From NCBI GenBank assembly GCA_031271275.1, contig JAISWA010000207.1:1-6598 (forward strand): a stretch of DNA of 6,598 nt. Direction: 5' to 3'. Source of the DNA: Clostridiales bacterium. GTDB taxonomy: Bacteria; Bacillota; Clostridia; Lachnospirales; WQUN01. The stretch's first letter is position 1. Each line of letters starts with the position of its first letter. The notes under the pieces are model-generated. The model did not search any database. It saw only the letters and a list, made by a program, of their open reading frames with translations, and was not told the DNA's origin. A program made the translations under genes and the position numbers. Positions 1 to 4,694 of this stretch are shown here, in pieces.

Positions 1-2255
1 CCCTGATACAGCACGTCAACCCCAAGCCCGTGGGAAAAAATGCCGTCCTTTTGCCCGCGAGGCGGGCGGTTCATGATACCGGGCTGGGCGTGCTCCATTC
101 CCAACGCGATAGCGGGAAGGCTGTCGGTAATCAAATTGATAAACAGCAGATGCACCGGCTTAAACAGCACAAAGCCCATGATGGTCGCCACAAAGATGGA
201 AATGACTTCGCTTAAATTGGAAGAAAGTAAAAACTGTATCGTCTTTCTGATATTGTCGTAAATCCTGCGGCCTTCCTCCACCGCCGAAACGATGGTGGCG
301 AAGTTGTCGTCGGCAAGCACCATGTCGGCTACGTTCTTGGTAACGTCCGTTCCTGTGATGCCCATGCCCACGCCGATGTCGCCGGATTTAATCGCCGGCG
401 CGTCGTTTACGCCGTCCCCGGTCATGGCGGTAATTTGACCCTTCTGCTTCCACATGTTGACGATACGCACCTTGTGCTCGGGCTGCACCCGGGCGTACAC
501 GAAGGTATTCTCGATGCGTTTCTCAAATTCCGCGTCGGAAAGTTCATCCAACTCCCGGCCCGTCATCGCCTGGTCGGGGCTCTTTATCATCCCGAGCTGC
601 ATGGCGATTGCCGCCGCCGTGTCTTTGTGGTCGCCGGTGATCATGACGACCTTGATGCCCGAACTTTTGCAGGAATCCACCGCCGCCTGTACTTCCGGGC
701 GCACCGGGTCAATCATCGCCTCAAGCCCGATAATGGTCAGCCCGTTTTCAATCTTGGCAGGCTCGCAGTCGGCGGGAACCGCGTCTAATTTTTTATAGGC
801 GCAGGCAAGCACCCGCAGTGCTTTGTCCGCATACGCGCTGTTTTGCTCAGTGAAAATTTTCATCACTTCCGGCGTCAGCTCAACGGCCTTGCCGTCAACC
901 AACGCGTGGGTGCAGACGCGCAGCACTTCGTCCGGCGCGCCTTTGGTGTACTGTATAAAACCCTCCGGCGTTTTGTGAATGGTGGTCATCATCTTGCGCA
1001 TACTGTCGAAAGGCGCTTCCGCGACGCGGGGCGTTTCCTCCGCCAGTTTGTTTTTGTCAAAGCCTTCCTTTAGCGCGAAAGCCACCAACGCGTTTTCCGT
1101 GGGGTCACCTACGATTTCCCCGTTGGCGGAAAGCTGTGAATCGCAGCATAACGCCATGCCCTTAACCAACAGTTCCTTTTCGCCGTAAAACTCCACCACC
1201 GTCATTTTGTTTTGCGTAAGCGTACCCGTTTTGTCGGAGCAGATTACCTGCGCGCAGCCCAATGTTTCCACGGCGGTAAGCCTGCGAATAATCGCGTTGC
1301 GCTTCGCCATGTTGGTCACGCCGATGGAAAGCACGATGGTAACGACGGCGGCCAGGCCTTCCGGTATCGCGGCAACCGCGAGGGAAACCGCGAGCATAAA
1401 GCTTTCCAATATCCCGTCTACCCCGAAGGAGCCCCCGCTAATTAACCGCACGATAAAAATCAATACGCAGATGCCAAGCACCAAAACGCTCAAAATTTTA
1501 CTCAGCTGCGAAAGGCGCTTTTGCAGCGGCGTTTCGTTGTCTTTCGCGCTTTGAATCATCCCGGCGATTTTGCCCATCTCGGTCTGCATTCCCGTGGCGG
1601 TAATAACGCCCACGCCGCGCCCGTAGGTGGCGCTTGAGCCCATGTACGCCATGTTTTTACGGTCGCCAAGCGGCACTTTGCCGGAAGCGTCCCCCGACAG
1701 CGCCTCAATCTGCTTGTTCACCGGAACGGATTCCCCGGTCAGCGCGGCTTCCTCTATGCTGAGGCTCGCGCTTTGGATTAAACGCATGTCGGCGGGTATC
1801 GCGTCGCCGGCTTCAATTAACACCACGTCGCCTACCACAAGTTCCGCCGCGGGCACATGGGAAACGGTTCCCCCGCGCTTTACCTTGGCGGTGGCGGCGC
1901 TCATTTCCTGCAATGCCTCGATTGCCTTCTCTGCCTTGCTTTCCTGAAACACGCCAAGCACGCTGTTGAGTACGACCACCGCGAGAATAATCCCCGCTTC
2001 CGCGTACTCGTTGGGGTTGCCGCCTTCCACCACGGCGATTATGACCGAAACCGCGGCGGCGATAAGCAGAATCATGACCATCGGGTTAAGTAACTGTTCG
2101 GCGAAACGCGCGACGAGGCTTTTTTTCTTAGCCTTGGCAAGTTCGTTCCTGCCGTTTTCCGACAAACGCCTCGCGGCTTCCGCAGGCGCCAGTCCTGCCT
2201 CGTTTGACTTAAGCTCGCTTAAAGCCGCGTCAACGCCGGAAAGGTAGTATTCCAT
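1..2255 (-). CDS. P2-type cation-transporting ATPase (Ca2+/Mn2+ pump family), C-terminus cut by window edge
   Basis: An open frame of 751 codons runs off the left edge, so the end of the transmembrane domain is missing. ATG at 2255 is preceded by AAAAGGG with an 8-base spacer. The order is a cation-ATPase N-terminal domain (about 1-70), the first two membrane helices, the actuator domain with TGES (173-176), M4 with IPEGL (E299), the phosphorylation motif DKTGT (D341), a nucleotide-binding domain with KGAPDEV, then TGD (540-542), GDGVND (614-618), M5 and M6. Residues aligning with the SERCA calcium ligands are present: E299 (E309), N680 and E683 in M5 (N768, E771), N707, T710 and D711 in M6 (N796, T799, D800). 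The E908 equivalent lies outside the window. The family pumps Ca2+, and in some members Mn2+, out of the cytoplasm at the cost of ATP. It lies 18 bases after mntP and shares its manganese riboswitch, so Mn2+ export is a plausible role. The family call is firm; the substrate is inferred. Confidence 0.96.
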   Translation of the reverse strand, partial: MEYYLSGVDAALSELKSNEAGLAPAEAARRLSENGRNELAKAKKKSLVARFAEQLLNPMVMILLIAAAVSVIIAVVEGGNPNEYAEAGIILAVVVLNSVLGVFQESKAEKAIEALQEMSAATAKVKRGGTVSHVPAAELVVGDVVLIEAGDAIPADMRLIQSASLSIEEAALTGESVPVNKQIEALSGDASGKVPLGDRKNMAYMGSSATYGRGVGVITATGMQTEMGKIAGMIQSAKDNETPLQKRLSQLSKILSVLVLGICVLIFIVRLISGGSFGVDGILESFMLAVSLAVAAIPEGLAAVVTIVLSIGVTNMAKRNAIIRRLTAVETLGCAQVICSDKTGTLTQNKMTVVEFYGEKELLVKGMALCCDSQLSANGEIVGDPTENALVAFALKEGFDKNKLAEETPRVAEAPFDSMRKMMTTIHKTPEGFIQYTKGAPDEVLRVCTHALVDGKAVELTPEVMKIFTEQNSAYADKALRVLACAYKKLDAVPADCEPAKIENGLTIIGLEAMIDPVRPEVQAAVDSCKSSGIKVVMITGDHKDTAAAIAMQLGMIKSPDQAMTGRELDELSDAEFEKRIENTFVYARVQPEHKVRIVNMWKQKGQITAMTGDGVNDAPAIKSGDIGVGMGITGTDVTKNVADMVLADDNFATIVSAVEEGRRIYDNIRKTIQFLLSSNLSEVISIFVATIMGFVLFKPVHLLFINLITDSLPAIALGMEHAQPGIMNRPPRGQKDGIFSHGLGVDVLYQ

Positions 2256-2273
2256 ACACAACACCCTTTTTTA

Positions 2274-2909
2274 TTATTTTATAAAGATATGCTCAATTAA
2301 TATTTTTACGCCGATGGCGATTAAAATAACCCCGCCCACGAAAGTGGCTTTCGACTTAAATTTCAAGCCGAACACGCGCCCGATCCGCACGCCCAAGACC
2401 GAGAGGGCGCAGGTGGTGACTCCGATAAACGAAACCGCCGGAACGATTTGCGCGCCGCGCAGCAAAAACGCGAAAGAGACGCCCACCGCAAGCGCATCGA
2501 TACTGGTGGCAACAGCCAACGGAAGCATATGCGCGGGCGTAAGCGGCGCTTCCTTTTGAATCGGCTTCTCGCCGCCGGGGCAGTTCCGGTCGGGGCAGGT
2601 ATCCGCCGCCGGGCATTCCCGGTCGGGGCAGCCTTCCTTCTTTAAGCTGTCGATAATCATCTTTACGCCGAGGAAACTGAGCAGTACCAACGCAATCCAG
2701 TGGTCGTAGGCGTAAATTTTTTCCGCGAACAAGGTACCCACCAGATAGCCGATAAGCGGCATCATCGCCTGAAAAACGCCGAAGTACAGCCCCACGATAA
2801 ATGATTTTTTAAGCGTCGCTTTCTGCATGGTAAGCCCGGTAATGATGGACACGGCAAACGCGTCCATAGACAGCCCCACCGCCAGAATAAACAGATCAAG
2901 TAAGCCCAT
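2274..2909 (-). CDS. mntP: MntP-type manganese efflux pump with a cysteine-rich central loop
   Basis: This 211-residue, mostly hydrophobic protein has the two half-repeats of the MntP (YebN/DUF204) family. Each carries a conserved aspartate: GLSMDAFAVS (D16) in the first half and ATSIDALAVG (D138) in the second. About six membrane helices are visible. The family exports Mn2+ across the cytoplasmic membrane. The protein is longer than the 188-residue E. coli MntP because the loop between the halves (about 91-120) contains a duplicated 11-residue unit beginning CPDR, giving Cys94, Cys99, Cys105 and Cys110. ATG at 2909 is preceded by AGGAG (2917-2921) with a 7-base spacer. Two tandem TAA stops end the gene. 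It is the first gene of an operon behind a yybP-ykoY riboswitch, the usual setting for mntP, and it precedes the cation ATPase. The function is well supported by family and regulation; the role of the cysteine loop is unknown. Confidence 0.95.
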   Translation of the reverse strand: MGLLDLFILAVGLSMDAFAVSIITGLTMQKATLKKSFIVGLYFGVFQAMMPLIGYLVGTLFAEKIYAYDHWIALVLLSFLGVKMIIDSLKKEGCPDRECPAADTCPDRNCPGGEKPIQKEAPLTPAHMLPLAVATSIDALAVGVSFAFLLRGAQIVPAVSFIGVTTCALSVLGVRIGRVFGLKFKSKATFVGGVILIAIGVKILIEHIFIK

Positions 2910-2923
2910 TATACATCTCCTGT

Positions 2924-2938
2924 CGCCGCTGTGCGGCG
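2924..2938 (-). other. Small GC-rich hairpin between the riboswitch terminator and the mntP ribosome-binding site
   Basis: On the minus strand CGCCGC, a 3-base ACA loop and GCGGCG form a perfect 6-bp stem that ends three bases before the AGGAG of mntP. No T-tract follows, so it is not a terminator. It might insulate the ribosome-binding site from the riboswitch fold or protect the 5' end of the mRNA. The pairing is seen directly; the function is speculation. Confidence 0.4.
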
Positions 2939-2944
2939 CAATAT

Positions 2945-2987
2945 AAAAGACTCATGCGCAGCTTTCATAAAGCTGAATATGAGTCTC
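2945..2987 (-). terminator. Riboswitch-controlled intrinsic terminator upstream of mntP
   Basis: On the minus strand GACTCAT (2985-2979) pairs with ATGAGTC (2955-2949). Nested inside, CAGCTTT (2975-2969) pairs with AAAGCTG (2965-2959) around an ATG loop. The two stems are separated by a 3x3 internal loop, and TTTTATAT follows. The CTCAT of the outer left arm is also the 3' strand of riboswitch helix P1, so the two structures exclude each other. Ligand-bound P1 should free transcription, giving an ON switch for Mn2+ export. Confidence 0.88.
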
Positions 2988-3066
2988 GTTATTTAAGGTA
3001 AGCCAGACCAGTATCGGCCGGAATGTTGGCTGACCACGCGGCGTACCGCGCTAACTACTCCCTCAC
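2979..3066 (-). promoter_or_regulatory. yybP-ykoY (manganese-sensing) riboswitch aptamer
   Basis: On the minus strand the leader carries the family hallmark GGGAGTAG (3062-3055) directly after the P1 5' strand GTGAG (3066-3062), with the P1 3' strand CTCAT at 2983-2979 after the conserved-looking ACGAGA. Within the junction GTTA (3055-3052) pairs with TAAC (2991-2988). A hairpin CGCGG/CCGCG with a TACG loop follows (3050-3037), then a longer arm in which GGTCAGCC pairs with GGCTTACC with one mismatch. The family binds Mn2+ and commonly precedes mntP and P-type ATPase genes, exactly the genes found downstream. The aptamer begins about 11 bases after the predicted transcription start and is followed directly by a terminator sharing P1 bases. 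I recognised it by motif and pairing, without a covariance search. Confidence 0.9.
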
Positions 3067-3084
3067 GGGCAAAAATACGCGCAC

Positions 3085-3113
3085 AAAATACTACGATTCA
3101 CGCGGGTTGTCAA
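3085..3113 (-). promoter_or_regulatory. Sigma-A-type promoter for the riboswitch-mntP-ATPase operon
   Basis: On the minus strand the -35 box is a perfect TTGACA (3113-3108), followed by a 17-base spacer and TATTTT as the -10 box (3090-3085). Transcription should begin near 3077, just upstream of the riboswitch. The strong consensus fits a constitutively initiated operon that is controlled by termination in the leader. Confidence 0.85.
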
Positions 3114-3133
3114 GTTTTGCTTTTCTGACAGAA

Positions 3134-3163
3134 TTGGAAAATTAATTTCGCCCGTGATATACT
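3134..3163 (+). promoter_or_regulatory. Extended -10 promoter for the RRNPP-like regulator gene
   Basis: TATACT at 3158-3163 is preceded by TG and one base (3155-3157), making an extended -10 element. A weak -35-like TTGGAA lies at 3134-3139 with an 18-base spacer. Transcription should start near 3170, about 37 bases before the chosen ATG. The promoter diverges from that of the mntP operon. The -10 element overlaps the left copy of an inverted CCCGTGA/TCACGGG repeat. Confidence 0.65.
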
Positions 3164-3205
3164 CTCGGCACTTTAAGTGTTGTACATCGTGAGGGGGGTC
3201 ACGGG
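3151..3205. repeat. CCCGTGA/TCACGGG inverted repeat spanning the regulator promoter and ribosome-binding site
   Basis: CCCGTGA at 3151-3157 is the exact inverse of TCACGGG at 3199-3205. Inside it, CGTGA (3188-3192), six G residues and TCACG (3199-3203) form a second inverted repeat whose loop is the Shine-Dalgarno stretch. The left arm overlaps the extended -10 element. It could be an operator for autoregulation or an RNA fold that occludes the ribosome-binding site. The same TCACGGG also occurs at 3063-3069, where it is part of the riboswitch. The repeats are seen directly; any function is inferred. Confidence 0.4.
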
Positions 3206-3206
3206 A

Positions 3207-4175
3207 ATGGCATACGTTAAAGCGGGCGAACTAATCAGGCTCCTGCGGCTGCAAAAAAAGATTTCGCAGGAAAAGCTCGCCGAAGGCATCATGGACAGAA
3301 CCAGTTTGTCACGCTTCGAACTGGGCAAGCAAAACATCACTAAAGACAAAATGGACGCGCTGCTTAACAAGCTCGGGTATCTGACGCACCAGTATTTTAA
3401 CTACACCATCAACGACGACGAGTTTAACGCCTATATCCTGCGCGACCGCCTCGACGAGCTGATTAAGCACAACGAAACGGAAGAAGCCGATAAGCTTATC
3501 GCGGAAATGGAAAAAATCCCGGCTTTCGATGAAGGACGGCACCGGCAGTATTTGCTAAGTTGTAAGGCGGGGAATATTATTAATAAGAAGGGGGACCTTG
3601 ACGCGGCGAAAGCGCTGCTTGACGAGGCAATTAATATCAGTCTTCCGGGGTTTAATGAAAATGCTATTGCAACATATCTGCTTGTAAGCGAAGATATCAA
3701 TATTATCACAAGCATTGCCACGATATATCACTTTAAGCAGCAAAACAAACAGGCAATATCAATTCTACAGAAATTAGCGAACCGGATAAAAAGCCAGTAT
3801 ATAGATGAGAAAGATAAAGCCTCGTCGTTAGCGCTGATACACTATAACCTTTCCAAGTTTCTCGGCTTGGAAGGAAGGTACTCAGAATCGCTTGAGATAT
3901 GCGACGAAGCCATTGATATGTGTGTTAAATACAGTGCGTATTATTTTTTACCAGAGCTTGTATATAATAAAGCATACGACCTTTTTCATCTAAACATGAG
4001 GGTAGAATGTGAGCATCTTTTAAATCTTACATATTATGGTTGTGTGTTGATGGGTAAGACTGTACAACAAGAATATATCTATAATTCAGCACGTGATAAT
4101 TTTAGTATGGAGCTTAAAAACATAACCGTTACGCTTAATACCGAACACCAACCGGCAAATCACATAACGGCATGA
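3207..4175 (+). CDS. RRNPP-like regulator: Cro/C1-type helix-turn-helix plus TPR-like repeat domain
   Basis: This 322-residue protein begins with a Cro/C1-type DNA-binding domain (about 7-59; recognition region around SQEKLAEGIMDRTSLSRFE, 20-38). A long all-helical half follows (about 70-300) with repeated helix pairs of TPR character, for example around GDLDAAKALLDEAI and EGRYSESLEICDEAID. Rgg, PlcR and NprR regulators, which bind exported and re-imported signalling peptides through the repeat domain, share this layout. ATG at 3207 is chosen because a G-rich Shine-Dalgarno site (3193-3198) sits 8 bases before it and the likely transcription start is near 3170. A GTG at 3177 in frame lacks a ribosome-binding site. 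The 3' end overlaps a convergent small exported-peptide gene by 41 bases. Base composition falls inside the gene, from about 53% GC (3421-3480) to about 32% (3961-4020). The exact subfamily and ligand are not known. A peptide-independent regulator is possible but less likely given the neighbour. Confidence 0.88.
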   Translation: MAYVKAGELIRLLRLQKKISQEKLAEGIMDRTSLSRFELGKQNITKDKMDALLNKLGYLTHQYFNYTINDDEFNAYILRDRLDELIKHNETEEADKLIAEMEKIPAFDEGRHRQYLLSCKAGNIINKKGDLDAAKALLDEAINISLPGFNENAIATYLLVSEDINIITSIATIYHFKQQNKQAISILQKLANRIKSQYIDEKDKASSLALIHYNLSKFLGLEGRYSESLEICDEAIDMCVKYSAYYFLPELVYNKAYDLFHLNMRVECEHLLNLTYYGCVLMGKTVQQEYIYNSARDNFSMELKNITVTLNTEHQPANHITA

Positions 4176-4311
4176 TAGGTACTACCCCATCCCCCGGCAC
4201 TTCGTCCACGATTTCTTCGGAAGGATTGACCGGGATATTTCCGGGGTTACCCGCCGCCGCGCCTGTAGAAAGCAATAAGGATAATAAAAAGGCGAGAATA
4301 GCTTTTAACAT
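4135..4311 (-). CDS. Small exported peptide precursor, candidate signalling pro-peptide of the adjacent RRNPP-like regulator
   Basis: The frame encodes 58 residues. ATG at 4311 follows a strong AGAGGAG (4325-4319) with a 7-base spacer, and the stop is TAA (4137-4135). The N-terminus is a compact Sec signal peptide: MLK, a hydrophobic core of alternating Leu, Ala, Ile and Phe (4-15), then STGAAAG, with a likely AXA cleavage after Ala20. The predicted mature part is 38 residues, acidic in the middle (SEEIVDEVPGD) and ending PIMPLCDLPVGVRY with a single cysteine (Cys50). The last 13 codons and the stop overlap the end of the regulator gene in the opposite direction. Convergent overlap of a short exported-peptide gene with its receptor gene is known for some Rgg/SHP pairs, and PlcR and NprR also lie beside their peptide genes. 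I do not recognise the peptide as a named family. The coding call is firm; the pheromone role is inferred. A small secreted antimicrobial or lipid-interacting peptide is an alternative. Confidence 0.82.
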   Translation of the reverse strand: MLKAILAFLLSLLLSTGAAAGNPGNIPVNPSEEIVDEVPGDGVVPIMPLCDLPVGVRY

Positions 4312-4356
4312 GTGAATTCTCCTCTGTATTCAGCTTCCGGATGCTGTTTCAAAACT

Positions 4357-4387
4357 GTCCCGAATGACCGGTCAATCTGTACGGGAC
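4357..4387. promoter_or_regulatory. Candidate operator: palindrome TGACCGGTCA nested inside GTCCCG/CGGGAC
   Basis: A perfect 10-bp palindrome TGACCGGTCA (4365-4374) lies within outer inverted arms GTCCCG (4357-4362) and CGGGAC (4382-4387). The set lies 46-76 bases before the ATG of the peptide gene, a sensible place for a regulator to bind. It does not match the PlcR box TATGNAN4TNCATA as I remember it. The symmetry is seen; the operator role is inferred. Confidence 0.35.
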
Positions 4388-4425
4388 GTTTGCGCTGTTA
4401 ATCCGACAAGCTGTATGAAAATATT

Positions 4426-4442
4426 CCAAGCTTCGCGCTTGG
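4426..4442. repeat. Small inverted repeat CCAAGC-TTCGC-GCTTGG
   Basis: A perfect 6-bp stem with a 5-base loop lies about 115 bases upstream of the peptide gene. No T-tract follows on either strand, so it is not a terminator. It could be a protein-binding site or part of a leader fold. No function can be assigned from sequence alone. Confidence 0.3.
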
Positions 4443-4477
4443 CTGACATCGCAATAAATATCACACTTTTCTTATGC

Positions 4478-4547
4478 TGTCTGCAGCATCTGACGCACAC
4501 TTATTTTTTTTGTGTGCGCCAGATGCTGCAGACATTTTTTTATTTTT
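4478..4547 (+). terminator. Very long hairpin with T-tract, likely terminator of the regulator transcript
   Basis: The arms 4478-4500 and 4512-4534 match at 22 of 23 positions (one A-C mismatch after TGTCTGCAGCATCTG), around an 11-base T-rich loop. On the plus strand seven T, one A and five T residues follow. It works only in the plus direction, since no T-tract lies on the other side. It is the first strong plus-strand terminator after the regulator stop at 4175, so the regulator message would include the full complement of the peptide gene. The stem is longer than typical intrinsic terminators, so a mobile-repeat origin or a processed RNA hairpin is possible. Confidence 0.72.
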
Positions 4548-4568
4548 CTGTAGAATGTGCCTGTCAGG

Positions 4569-4619
4569 AAAAAAATGATGACAGCGCCTGACCCCCATAA
4601 TCAAGCTGTCATCATTTTT
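4569..4619. terminator. Bidirectional intrinsic terminator after the two-component operon
   Basis: AAAAATGATGACAGC (4571-4585) is the exact inverse of 4605-4619, with a 19-base loop. On the minus strand the stem is followed by seven T residues, and on the plus strand by five. It lies about 75 bases beyond the stop of the response regulator and should end that operon while blocking residual plus-strand read-through. GTCAGG (4563-4568) and CCTGAC (4587-4592) offer an alternative pairing. Confidence 0.8.
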
Positions 4620-4694
4620 CTGGTTAAAAGTGGCTGAAACGGAACCTTTCTGCTCCGGGAGGTTCTTTCTTGCGGTTTGAAAGTTTATAAGCCG

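Larger units (their letters stand above)
4312..4694. other. 383-base intergenic region with hairpins and two terminators, no convincing gene
   Basis: This stretch separates the peptide gene from the response regulator. It holds, left to right, the peptide gene's Shine-Dalgarno and presumed promoter region, nested inverted repeats (4357-4387), a 6-bp hairpin (4426-4442), a very long plus-strand terminator-like hairpin (4478-4547), a bidirectional terminator (4569-4619) and a weak GAACCT/AGGTTC stem (4642-4665). I see no good sigma-A promoter in front of the peptide gene, which would fit activator-dependent expression. A 75-codon plus-strand frame here runs through both hairpins and lacks a ribosome-binding site. 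Confidence 0.7.

Noticed and set aside
435..2247. Many plus-strand frames of 70-117 codons
   Set aside because: They are antisense to the P-type ATPase, whose minus-strand frame carries all the family motifs. The long antisense frames reflect its GC-biased codon use.
2577..2631. The GGTCGGGGCA repeats as a short repeat array or CRISPR
   Set aside because: There are only two units, in frame within mntP and encoding the duplicated CPDR loop, with no spacer structure. No CRISPR array was seen anywhere in the window.
3125..3130. CTGACA as a -35 box for the regulator promoter
   Set aside because: Its distance to the TATACT box is 27 bases, too long for sigma-A. The extended -10 with TTGGAA is a better fit.
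3177..3206. GTG start 10 codons upstream of the chosen regulator start
   Set aside because: There is no ribosome-binding site before it and it lies only about 7 bases after the predicted transcription start, whereas ATG at 3207 has a G-rich Shine-Dalgarno site at proper spacing.
3173..3743. Minus-strand frames opposite the regulator gene
   Set aside because: They lack ribosome-binding sites and recognisable domains, and lie opposite a well-supported coding frame with a promoter and Shine-Dalgarno site.
4364..4591. 75-codon plus-strand frame in the intergenic region
   Set aside because: It has no Shine-Dalgarno site, runs through the long hairpin and into the next terminator, and encodes low-complexity Phe/Cys-rich sequence of the kind expected from T-tracts.
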